From: Meiothermus sp.
GTDB lineage: Bacteria > Deinococcota > Deinococci > Deinococcales > Thermaceae
Assembly (NCBI GenBank): GCA_026004095.1
Contig: BPIL01000001.1
Coordinates: 186,001-250,000 of the forward strand
Direction: 5' to 3'
DNA length: 64,000 nt
Shown: positions 15,788 through 26,797 of the stretch, in pieces
How the letters are laid out: the number at the start of each line of letters is the position of its first letter
Position numbering within the stretch: the first letter of the stretch is position 1
Notes under the pieces: model-generated
Database searches by the model: none
What the model was told of the DNA's origin: nothing
The model's input: only the letters and a program-made list of their open reading frames with translations
Position numbers and translations under genes: made by a program

Positions 15788-16705
15788 ATGCACGAGCTTT
15801 ATACCAATGCACCAGCCCACTGGCCCAGGGTTCGCCTCGAGGGCCTGATCAATAGCAATGCCCCTGAGGTCAGGGCAGCCAACCGCCTGATCTTTGCCAC
15901 CACCATCGAGACCCTGTTCCGTAAATCGGGTATCCAGGTGCTGGAAGCCGATGTACTGCGCCTAACCCGGGAAGGGGTGCTGGAAATTCCCCTGCGGGTG
16001 CGGGCCGAAGACGGCGAATACGACCTCTTTTTTTATCCTGTAGCCGACGAAAAAGCCGCGGCCCACTACGTGGCGGTGCAGGAGCTGGCCCAGCGCTGGG
16101 GGCGCATCCGCCCCATCTACTACAGCACCGACGACCTGCTGTCCATCTACCCCGAAACCCTGGAACCCGTGACCTGCCGCGACCGGCTTTTTATCCAGGC
16201 TTCCCTGAGCGCTCCCAAGGGCCAGTACGCCATGTGGTGGGCCGAGCAGGAGGGCGAACAGTTCCACTACAGCTCGACCTACGACCTTATCGATCGCATC
16301 TACCGCGAGATTAATGGCCTCGAGATGCGGGCGTTTGCTCTAATTTTGCTCGAGCTTGGCATGATTCAGGAAGAGTACGAGTTCACCGCCTCCACCCTGC
16401 CCGACAGCACCGTGGAAATCCCGGTAGAAGGCCCCGAGGGCGTGCCCATCATCATCTCTTTCTCGCAACACCGTGGGGTGCGCTTTCACTTTCACATGGA
16501 GCGGGCCAGCGCTGAGTACCGCGACCTGTTCCTCAACCTGTTTTTGCTGCGCCTGAAGACCTGGCGCAAGGAGGCCGCCCTCGAGCACATCAAACGCCTG
16601 GACAGCCCCGCCTACATCTGGTGGCGCGAGCTGGGCAAACGCCTGCGCCTGAGCACAGGCTCGAGCGAGCACGCCATCAGCGCGGTGGGTTCGGTTAGGC
16701 GCTAG
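15788..16705 (+). CDS. Conserved hypothetical protein
   Basis: This protein of about 305 residues has no recognised domain. It is soluble, acidic-basic mixed, and begins MHELYTNAPAHWPRVRLEGL. Notable segments are IFATTIETLFRKSGIQVLEAD and MEMRAFALILLELGMIQEEYEF-like helices. GTG 15782 is an alternative start two codons upstream. Codon use matches its neighbours, so it is a real gene. It precedes gyrB by about 240 bases with no sign of co-transcription. Function is unknown. Confidence 0.7.
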   Translation: MHELYTNAPAHWPRVRLEGLINSNAPEVRAANRLIFATTIETLFRKSGIQVLEADVLRLTREGVLEIPLRVRAEDGEYDLFFYPVADEKAAAHYVAVQELAQRWGRIRPIYYSTDDLLSIYPETLEPVTCRDRLFIQASLSAPKGQYAMWWAEQEGEQFHYSSTYDLIDRIYREINGLEMRAFALILLELGMIQEEYEFTASTLPDSTVEIPVEGPEGVPIIISFSQHRGVRFHFHMERASAEYRDLFLNLFLLRLKTWRKEAALEHIKRLDSPAYIWWRELGKRLRLSTGSSEHAISAVGSVRR

Positions 16706-16824
16706 GGTGGGCCGGGTGTTTTTTGTCTTTATCGGAATTGACCCGGATCGCTGGCCTGGAGAGCAAAACATATAAACCCTTCATACGCGCTCAAAAGCCC
16801 TTCGCGCCCGAGATGATAGGATAG

Positions 16825-18873
<2,049 letters not shown>

Positions 18874-18903
18874 CCCCAACCGCGTGGGAACCTGAAAGGG
18901 CCC

Positions 18904-19560
18904 TTAAAGCGAGCGCTCTGGATTCCGCCACACGATAAACACCCCGTAGTTACCACAACTGGGGTCGTTGAGGTAATCGGGCATAATGCCCCACACACAG
19001 TAGCCCCGCTTGAGCTGTACCGAGAGCACCGGGTCGAACATCTCGCCGCGCACCACTTTTTGCACGTACTGTTCGATAGCCAGGTCGCGCTGGAAGGTGG
19101 CGTAGCCCTTGGGCATGGCCCCGGCCACGTGGCCCTTCAGGCCCAGGCGGCGCACCAGGTTTTGCCGGGCGGTGTAGAGCAGGGTGGAGAGGCCCAGGCC
19201 GCGGTACTCGGGGTGCACGCCGATGTCGGCGCCGTAGAGCCAGTCGCCGGTGGGGTTGTGGGTGGTGAGCCAGTTGCCGCCCACCGCTTCGATGTAGCGG
19301 TGCTGGAAGTGGCCCAGGTCTACCTGGGTGCGTAGGTCGGTGGAGCAGGCCACCACCCTGCCGCTCGAGCGCTCGATCACGGCGTGCTGGCCTTCGGGGA
19401 AGACCTGCATGTGGGCCCGGTAATGCCCGGCAGTAATGAGTTCGTCTTTGGCCAGCGATGGGAAGGAGGCCTGCTGGATGGCCTCGAGGGCCTCGGCCAT
19501 CCAGGGCTCGGACTGCACCACAGCAAAGCGTTGGTCGGGGCTTTGAAGGAGTTCGGTCAT
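18904..19560 (-). CDS. GNAT-family N-acetyltransferase
   Basis: This 218-residue acetyltransferase has the acetyl-CoA pyrophosphate-binding signature near residues 116-130 (GADIGVHPEYRGLGLSTLLYTARQNLV). The preceding region (AVIERSSGRVVACSTDLRT) is the central strand pair of the fold. The C-terminus (GYCVWGIMPDYLNDPSCGNYGVFIVWRNPE) is longer than in simple GNATs. ATG 19560 is the first well-placed start; a longer frame upstream overlaps the dehydratase and is not supported. Substrate is unknown. It lies 56 bases after the dehydratase and is probably co-transcribed. Confidence 0.85.
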   Translation of the reverse strand: MTELLQSPDQRFAVVQSEPWMAEALEAIQQASFPSLAKDELITAGHYRAHMQVFPEGQHAVIERSSGRVVACSTDLRTQVDLGHFQHRYIEAVGGNWLTTHNPTGDWLYGADIGVHPEYRGLGLSTLLYTARQNLVRRLGLKGHVAGAMPKGYATFQRDLAIEQYVQKVVRGEMFDPVLSVQLKRGYCVWGIMPDYLNDPSCGNYGVFIVWRNPERSL

Positions 19561-19616
19561 CGGCGATTTACCTGCGGCTTTTTCGTCAAAATACAGTCTC
19601 TGCTGCTCCGGCGCAA

Positions 19617-20573
19617 CTAACACAGCACCGTTTGCAGGGCCGATAGCCCGATGTTGGCCCCGCAGATCACCACCACCACCCGCTGCCCCCGGTAGCGCGC
19701 GGCCTTTTTGAGCAAAGCGGCCAGGGCCACACCGGCGGCCCCTTCCAGAAGCTGGTGCTGGGTCTCGATGAAAAGCCGCATGGCGGCCCTGATCTCCTCC
19801 TCGCTCACCGTAACCCAGTCGTCCACCAGGGTGCGGCACAGCTCGAAGGTGATGGTACCGGCCTCGAGGCCCCCCGCGCTGCCGTCCGAGAGGGTGGGCT
19901 GGGCCTCGATGGACACGATCCGCCCCGCCTGCACCGAGGCCCACATGGCCGCGTCGTTTGCTGGCTGGCAGCCGATGATCTGGGTTGCTGGGGTGAGCGA
20001 CTTAAGGTACGCGGCGATGCCGGAGATCATCCCTCCGCCCCCCACCGTCACGAAGACGGCCTGGGGGGGCTGGGGTAGCTGCTGGGCGATCTCCAGCCCG
20101 ATGCTGCCCTGCCCGGCGATCACCTGGGGGTCGTTGTAGGGCGGGATGTAGGTCAGGCCGTGCTGGGCGGCGTAGCCCCGGGCGTAGGCTTCGGTGTCGT
20201 CGCCGCTCTGCCCGTAGACCCGCACCGCTGCGCCATAGCGCCGGATGGCCTCGAGCTTGGTGGGGCTGGCCCCCTGCGGTACGAAGACCAGGCCCCGCGC
20301 GCCCAGCTTGGCCAGGCCAAAGGCCACCCCCGCCCCGTGGTTGCCGCTGCTGGCCGTCACCACGCCCTGTTGCAGTTGCTGGGGGGATAGCGAGAGCAGC
20401 TTGTTCAGGGCCCCCCGCACCTTGAAGCTTCCGGTGTGCTGGAGGTTTTCCAGCTTCAAGTAGACCTCGGCCCCGGTGGCCTGGGAAAGGCCCAGCGAAA
20501 GCTCCAGCGGCGTCTCGCGCACGTGGGGCCGCAGGCGGGTGTGGGCCTGCCGGATGGCCTCGGGCCAGTTCAT
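19617..20573 (-). CDS. PLP-dependent threonine/serine dehydratase
   Basis: This 318-residue fold-type II PLP enzyme has the Schiff-base Lys in HTGSFKVRGALNKLL near residue 51. It also has the substrate loop SSGNHGAGVAFG and the glycine-rich phosphate loop VGGGGMISGIAAYL near residues 178-191. This matches catabolic threonine/serine ammonia-lyases and serine racemases; it lacks the C-terminal ACT domains of biosynthetic IlvA. It would deaminate threonine to 2-oxobutanoate or serine to pyruvate. Serine racemase activity cannot be excluded from sequence. Confidence 0.85.
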   Translation of the reverse strand: MNWPEAIRQAHTRLRPHVRETPLELSLGLSQATGAEVYLKLENLQHTGSFKVRGALNKLLSLSPQQLQQGVVTASSGNHGAGVAFGLAKLGARGLVFVPQGASPTKLEAIRRYGAAVRVYGQSGDDTEAYARGYAAQHGLTYIPPYNDPQVIAGQGSIGLEIAQQLPQPPQAVFVTVGGGGMISGIAAYLKSLTPATQIIGCQPANDAAMWASVQAGRIVSIEAQPTLSDGSAGGLEAGTITFELCRTLVDDWVTVSEEEIRAAMRLFIETQHQLLEGAAGVALAALLKKAARYRGQRVVVVICGANIGLSALQTVLC

Positions 20574-20680
20574 GCGGGGCGCAGGCCCCCACCCCCAGGG
20601 CCTGGCTTCGGGGATGTTGGGGGGTCAACTTTGCGGCGTTTTCCACCGCCCTGGCTACAACGCTGCACAGCCATTTGCCT

Positions 20681-21952
20681 CTAGCTTAGCAGAGCGTACA
20701 GCGCGCTTAGAACCTGCTCCTCCCAGCGGGTGTAGGCCGAGTAGCAGCCCCTGTGCTGGGCGGGGTCACAGCCCTGGCCCCCCAGGATGTACACCAGCGC
20801 GTGAGCGGCCTCCGGGTCGAACAGCAGGCCGCTCAGAAGGCCATAGGCATCGCCCAAGTGGCCGAACCAGGGCCGGGGGTGGCCCGGCACCGGGCAGTCC
20901 TGGCCCGGCTGGTTGGTAAAACGCCAGACCCCCAGCCCCCAGCTTAGGGCCTGGCCTTCCAGGGTGTCGCCGTTGTGGCCGTTGTAGTTCCACTGGGGTG
21001 CGCACATCTGCTCGAGCGTCTCTGGCTCGAGCCACTGGACGCCCCCCACCCGGCCTTGGTGCAAAAAAAGCTGGGCTATCCGGGCCAGCTCGAGGGCCGA
21101 GGCCCGCAAGCCCCCTTGCGGCGAGAAAAAGGTGGCGTTGGTGCCGGGCCGGTAGGTGCGCAGATCCACGGTGACAAACCCCCCGTCGGGCCGGTTGGGG
21201 TCGGGGACGAGGGGGCCGGGCGGAACCACCCCGCGGTGGTCGTCCACCTGGGCCACCCAGGGGCCGGCCGGGTTCCATACCCCGCCGGTTTGCTTGCGGT
21301 AGAGCACCGCTAGGTTGCCCATGGCCTCCGGGGTGAAGCGGCTCAGGTTGAACCCACCCCCCAGGCCCAGCGGGCGCAGCACCTCGTGCTCCATAAACAG
21401 GTCGAAGCGCTGGCCCGACACGCGCTCCAGCAGAGTGCCCAGCACGCCGGTATTGAGGTTGGCGTAGCAGGCGTAACTGCCGGGCGGGTGGGCCGGGTCG
21501 AAGTGGGCCCCGGCCTCAAAAAAACGCCCCTGGGGGTGAAAAAAGTCCTGAAGCGTGTAGGGGCTGGGAACGGCGTAGCACGAGCCGTCGCGCAACGAGG
21601 AGGTGTGCGAGAGCAGGTGCCGAACCCGGATGGGCGCCTGGGGAAACGCCGGGTTGCGCAGGGGAAAGCCCAGGTACTGGCTTACATCGGCCTCGAGGTC
21701 GAGCTTCCCCTGCTCCACCAGCCGCATGGCCCCCAGCGCCACCACCAGCTTGGAGAGGGAGGCCACCCGGAAGCGGGTCTGGTTGTTGACGGGCAGGCAC
21801 CGGCCGGGGTCGGGGTCAAGGTAGCGATGCCCAAACGACCGGGCATAGACCACCTCCCCGGCCCGGATCACCGCTACCTGCAAGCTGGGCAGGGCGTGTA
21901 GAGGGTCTTCGAGCAGCAGTTGCAGGTGCTGGTGGGCGTCTTTGGGCCTCAT
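20681..21952 (-). CDS. Beta-lactamase-fold serine hydrolase
   Basis: This 423-residue protein belongs to the class C beta-lactamase/penicillin-binding protein-like family. The nucleophile motif S-x-x-K is FRVASLSKLVVALG near residue 66. The Tyr-x-Asn motif is YANLNTGVLGTLLE, and the third motif is HLG in WFGHLGDAYGLLSG. Members act as esterases, D-amino-acid peptidases or beta-lactamases. I see no signal peptide, so a cytoplasmic esterase or peptidase role is more likely than antibiotic resistance. It is followed on the same strand by the dehydratase 107 bases downstream. Confidence 0.85.
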   Translation of the reverse strand: MRPKDAHQHLQLLLEDPLHALPSLQVAVIRAGEVVYARSFGHRYLDPDPGRCLPVNNQTRFRVASLSKLVVALGAMRLVEQGKLDLEADVSQYLGFPLRNPAFPQAPIRVRHLLSHTSSLRDGSCYAVPSPYTLQDFFHPQGRFFEAGAHFDPAHPPGSYACYANLNTGVLGTLLERVSGQRFDLFMEHEVLRPLGLGGGFNLSRFTPEAMGNLAVLYRKQTGGVWNPAGPWVAQVDDHRGVVPPGPLVPDPNRPDGGFVTVDLRTYRPGTNATFFSPQGGLRASALELARIAQLFLHQGRVGGVQWLEPETLEQMCAPQWNYNGHNGDTLEGQALSWGLGVWRFTNQPGQDCPVPGHPRPWFGHLGDAYGLLSGLLFDPEAAHALVYILGGQGCDPAQHRGCYSAYTRWEEQVLSALYALLS

Positions 21953-21978
21953 TCGCCCAGATTGTATGCCAGCCTGGG

Positions 21979-23283
21979 CTATCTGGCTTCGTGCAGGGCT
22001 TGCTCGAGGCTGGCCTCCAGAATCTCCAGGCCCTTGCGGGCCTCGGCCTCGCTCACCACCAGGGGCACCAGGCAGCGGATCACGTTGGCGTGCATCCCGG
22101 CCTTGAACAAGAGCAGGCCCTTCTCGCGGGCGACCTCGAGCAGCCGGTTGGTGAGCTGCGGGTCGGGGCTCTTGCTGCCGGGATCCTTGACCAGCTCCAT
22201 GGCGATCATGGGCCCCAGGCCGCGCACATCGCCCACTGCCTGGGGGAAGCGGGCCTGAATTTTGCGGAAGCCCTCGTGCAGAAGCTCGCCCAGCTTCTGG
22301 GCTTTTTCCAGCAGGTTTTCCTGCTCGAAGATGTCCAGCACGGCCAGCGCGGCGGCACAGGCCAGGGGGTTGCCCCCAAAGGTGCTGCCCAGCCCGCCCA
22401 CCGCGGGCGCGTCCATAATCTCGGCCTTGCCCAGCACCCCCCCGATGGGCAGCCCGCCGCCGATGCTCTTGGCGAAGCAGATCAGGTCGGGCTCCACCTC
22501 GGCGTGCTCGATGGCCCAGAATTTGCCGGTACGGCCGATGCCGGTCTGTACTTCGTCGTCAATGAAGACGATGCCGTGCTTCTGGGTCAGGCTCCGCAGG
22601 GCCTTGAGGAAGGGCTTGGGGGCTGGTACAAAGCCGCCTTCGCCCAGTTGCGGCTCGATGATGACCGCGGCCACCCGCTCGGGCTGAATCTGGGTATCGA
22701 AGACCTCGTGCAGGCCCTCCAGGGCTTTGCGGGTGTCGATCCCGTGGTACTCGTTGGGGTAGGGGGCGTGGTAGACCTCGGGGGCGAAGGGGCCAAAGTT
22801 CTGGCGGTAGGGGTTGGATTTGCCGGTCAGGGTCATGCCCATCAGGGTGCGCCCGTGGAAGCTACCACGGAAAGCGATCACACCGGGCCGGTTGGTGAAG
22901 GAGCGGGCAATCTTTATGGCGTTCTCGGTGGCCTCCACGCCGGTATTCAGGAAGAAGGCTTTCTTGTCGCCGGAGATGGGCGCGGTGGCCGCCAGCCGCT
23001 CGGCCAGCTCGATGTAGGGCTCGTAGGCTGCTCCAGGAAAGCAGGTATGCATGTAGCGGCGCAGTTGCTTTTCCACCGCCTCCACCACCCTGGGGTGGTT
23101 GTGCCCCACGTTCAGCACACCGATGCCGCCAAACCAGTCCAGGTACTCGTTGCCGTCCACATCCCAGATTTTGCCGCCCTCGGCGCGGGCCACCACGATG
23201 GGGTGCACCTGCGAGACGCCGCGGGGGACAATTTTGTGCCGCCGCTCGATGAGGGCTTGGTTTTTGGATGGGGTTTGGGTCAT
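21979..23283 (-). CDS. gabT: 4-aminobutyrate aminotransferase or related class III aminotransferase
   Basis: This 434-residue class III PLP aminotransferase starts with NQALIERRHKIVPRGVSQVHP, as in GabT proteins. The PLP-site features are NTGVEATENAIKIAR, AFRGSFHGRTLMGMTL, FIDDEVQTGIGRTGKFWA (Asp pairs with the pyridine N), and the Schiff-base Lys in CFAKSIGGGLPIGGVLG. It transfers the amino group of GABA or a related omega-amino acid to 2-oxoglutarate. No succinate-semialdehyde dehydrogenase is adjacent, so the physiological substrate is uncertain. GGAGG lies upstream of the ATG. Confidence 0.87.
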   Translation of the reverse strand: MTQTPSKNQALIERRHKIVPRGVSQVHPIVVARAEGGKIWDVDGNEYLDWFGGIGVLNVGHNHPRVVEAVEKQLRRYMHTCFPGAAYEPYIELAERLAATAPISGDKKAFFLNTGVEATENAIKIARSFTNRPGVIAFRGSFHGRTLMGMTLTGKSNPYRQNFGPFAPEVYHAPYPNEYHGIDTRKALEGLHEVFDTQIQPERVAAVIIEPQLGEGGFVPAPKPFLKALRSLTQKHGIVFIDDEVQTGIGRTGKFWAIEHAEVEPDLICFAKSIGGGLPIGGVLGKAEIMDAPAVGGLGSTFGGNPLACAAALAVLDIFEQENLLEKAQKLGELLHEGFRKIQARFPQAVGDVRGLGPMIAMELVKDPGSKSPDPQLTNRLLEVAREKGLLLFKAGMHANVIRCLVPLVVSEAEARKGLEILEASLEQALHEAR

Positions 23284-23355
23284 AGGCTTCCTCCAGACGC
23301 TTCCTAAAGTCTAAACCCCCAGATAGACCTTGTGTACCCCGTGTAGAATCACGTC

Positions 23356-23598
23356 ATGCTCACCAAAGCCCTGCAAACCCTGGGCCTGCTCTTTTGGACG
23401 GGTTTCCTGGTCTACTTTACCGCCTACCTCTTCTCGCTCGGTTACCGGGTGCAGAACCTGGCCCAGTGGGCCCTGATCGCGCTGATGCTCCTGGCCTGGG
23501 TGGCGGTATGGGTGGGGCATGGCCGCTGGCTGGGTTTGCTGGTGGGGCTGCAGCTTGGGCTGGTGGTGCTTTTGTACCTGCTGAGCCTCAGGCCTTAG
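23356..23598 (+). CDS. Small membrane protein, unknown function
   Basis: This 80-residue hydrophobic protein has about three membrane segments: residues 8-28 (TLGLLFWTGFLVYFTAYLF), 36-54 (AQWALIALMLLAWVAVWV) and 58-78 (LGLLVGLQLGLVVLLYLLSL). TAGAAT (23344-23349) lies 6 bases before the ATG, consistent with a leaderless promoter. I do not recognise the family. It is followed after 19 bases by the 2OG oxygenase gene and probably shares its transcript. Confidence 0.65.
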   Translation: MLTKALQTLGLLFWTGFLVYFTAYLFSLGYRVQNLAQWALIALMLLAWVAVWVGHGRWLGLLVGLQLGLVVLLYLLSLRP

Positions 23599-23617
23599 AT
23601 TGGGGTGAGGTGTCTTT

Positions 23618-24297
23618 ATGAACACATCCCCGGTGCAGATGCTCTGGCCCACGCCCATCCTGGTTCGTAGGTTTGAGGAGGCCGCAGCGGTGAACCCGGA
23701 GCTCCTCCGCCTCTTCTACCGCGAACTGGGTACGCAGGGCTTGCAGGGAACCGTCTACAGCAGCTCGGATGACATCCTGGTGCGCTACAACCACCCGGCC
23801 TTGCAGGCGTTGTTCGGCTTTATCTCCGATGCGGTCTTCGAAATTGCCCGTACCCTGAACGGGGCCATCTGGCAGCGGGCCGGGGTCAAAAACCTGCGTA
23901 TGGAGATCGTGGGGGCCTGGTTCCAGATTCAAAACCGCTACGGCTTCCACGACATCCACAACCACGGCAACTGCTCGTGGTCGGGGGTTTACTACGTGCA
24001 GCTCGACCCTGTCCAGCAGCGGCGGCAGCACCCGGTGTTGGGGGCGCTCAACGGCATTACCCGTTTTTATGCCCAGCACCTCAACCTGCTGGGCGGGGCC
24101 CACATGGACATGGGCAACGCCTACCTCCAGCAGTCCACCTTCGATGTAACCCCCGAGGAAGGGGTGCTGGTGGTGTTCCCAAGCTGGCTACTGCACAAGG
24201 CCATGCCCTACGACGGTGAGCGCGACCGGGTGATTATCTCCTTCAACGCCCAGGTACACGGCGAGCAGGGCAACAAGGCCTTCGAGTACGGCTTCCA

Positions 24298-24301
<4 letters not shown>
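23618..24301 (+). CDS. Putative 2-oxoglutarate/Fe(II)-dependent oxygenase
   Basis: This 227-residue protein matches the small bacterial 2OG-Fe(II) oxygenase family. It has the double-stranded beta-helix signature [19 protein letters not shown] near residues 109-127 and the distal [24 protein letters not shown] near residues 188-211, which carries the C-terminal metal His and the Arg for 2-oxoglutarate. Such enzymes hydroxylate proteins or small molecules; the substrate is unknown. GAGGTG precedes the ATG. Its TAG is interlocked with the glyA stop on CTAG (24298-24301). Confidence 0.75.
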
Positions 24302-25530
<1,229 letters not shown>

Positions 25531-25536
25531 GCTTCA

Positions 25537-25576
25537 AGTATAGCAATATCAAAATGCCCGCCAAATCCGGTACACT
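25537..25576. promoter_or_regulatory. Divergent leaderless promoters of glyA and a small membrane protein
   Basis: In the 52 bases between the two genes, the minus strand has TTGGCG, 16 bases and TATACT (25542 down to 25537), 6 bases before the glyA GTG. The plus strand has TACACT (25571-25576), 6 bases before ATG 25583. Both predict transcripts starting at or near the start codon. Confidence 0.5.
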
Positions 25577-25582
25577 GGGGCT

Positions 25583-25837
25583 ATGAGCGTTTTGGGGCGC
25601 ATCTCTTTGATACTGGGGCTTATCCTTCTGATCGTTGCGATTGTTTTAGCCACCATGAATTTCATCATCATCCGCGACTACCTGGTGGCCCTTACGGCCC
25701 AGCGCAGCCGCGACTTTTATAACGTGAACCCCCGCCTCTGGATTACCTATCTGGTGGTGTTTGGCTCAGGCCTGTTCCTGGGTCTGGGGCTGGTCTGGAG
25801 CTGGATGGCCCGTCGCCGCAACCACGCGGTTGAATAA
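25583..25837 (+). CDS. Small two-helix membrane protein
   Basis: This 84-residue protein has two membrane helices: residues 6-28 (ISLILGLILLIVAIVLATMNFI) and about 53-73 (WITYLVVFGSGLFLGLGLVWSW). They are separated by a polar loop (RSRDFYNVNPR), and the protein ends in a basic tail (MARRRNHAVE). No family is recognised. It is followed 3 bases later by a DMT transporter and is probably co-transcribed with it. Confidence 0.7.
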   Translation: MSVLGRISLILGLILLIVAIVLATMNFIIIRDYLVALTAQRSRDFYNVNPRLWITYLVVFGSGLFLGLGLVWSWMARRRNHAVE

Positions 25838-25840
25838 GCC

Positions 25841-26716
25841 GTGATTGGCTATCTCTACGTGCTGGCCGCCGCCTGTTTGTGGGGGCTGCTGGGGGTGGTC
25901 TCGCGCTGGGCCTTCGCGCAGGGGGTGAGCCCCCTCGAGGTGGCCTTCTGGCGGGCTGCCCTGGGGGCGGTGCTGTTTGGGGCACAGGCGGTGCTGATGC
26001 AAAAAGTGCGCCTCGAGCGCGCCGATGCCTGGGCGGTGCTGGGCTTTGGGCTGGTGGGCATCTCGCTTTTCTATGGGTCTTACCAGCTCGCCATCGGAAG
26101 CGGCGGGGCGGCCCTGGCCGCGGTGCTGCTCTATACCGCCCCGGCCATTGTGGCCCTGCTCTCCTGGCTGTTTTTGCGCGAGCCCATGGACGCCCACAAG
26201 GTGGGGGCGGTGGGCCTGACCCTCTTGGGGGTGGCCCTGGTCAGCCTGCAAGGGGGCGGGGTCAGGGTTACGCCGGCGGCGGTGTTCTGGGGCCTGCTCT
26301 CGGCCCTGACCTATGCCACCTACTACCTGTTTGGCAAGCTTTATCTGAACAAATACAGCACCCCCACGGTGTTTTTGTACGCGCTGCCGGTGGGGGCGCT
26401 GGGGTTGCTGCCGTTTGTGCATTTTGTGCCCAAAAACGCCGAAGCCTGGGCGGCCATCGCCTTCCTGACCGTGGCCTCCACTTTTTTCGCGGTCACGCTC
26501 TATTTTGCCGGCCTTCGGCACCTGGAGGCCACCCGGGCCTCGGTGGTGGCGACCATCGAGCCGGTGGTGGCGGCCCTGGTGGCCTGGCTGTGGTGGGGCG
26601 AGCGCTTCAGCCTGCTGGGCTACCTGGGGGCCGGGCTGGTGCTGGCGGGGGTGGTGTGGATGGTGCTGAGGCCGCAGACCAGACCTGTGAACCTCGAGGC
26701 TTCGCGCTTGAGCTGA
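25841..26716 (+). CDS. EamA/DMT-superfamily transporter
   Basis: This 291-residue inner-membrane protein has about ten transmembrane helices in two EamA repeats (roughly residues 1-133 and 143-282). Typical features are the C-terminal helix of repeat 1 (YTAPAIVALLSWLFLREPM) and the matching repeat 2 end (IEPVVAALVAWLWWGERF). Family members export amino acids, nucleosides or other metabolites; the substrate is unknown. The start is GTG 25841, 3 bases after the preceding stop. A second EamA gene lies at 29681. Confidence 0.88.
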   Translation: MIGYLYVLAAACLWGLLGVVSRWAFAQGVSPLEVAFWRAALGAVLFGAQAVLMQKVRLERADAWAVLGFGLVGISLFYGSYQLAIGSGGAALAAVLLYTAPAIVALLSWLFLREPMDAHKVGAVGLTLLGVALVSLQGGGVRVTPAAVFWGLLSALTYATYYLFGKLYLNKYSTPTVFLYALPVGALGLLPFVHFVPKNAEAWAAIAFLTVASTFFAVTLYFAGLRHLEATRASVVATIEPVVAALVAWLWWGERFSLLGYLGAGLVLAGVVWMVLRPQTRPVNLEASRLS

Positions 26717-26797
26717 ACCCCGGATCACTTCCCTCGGAATGTCGGGTTGTAGTCTGAGAGTGGCTTTTAGCGTTATGCGAGCAGAGCGGAGGTAGAG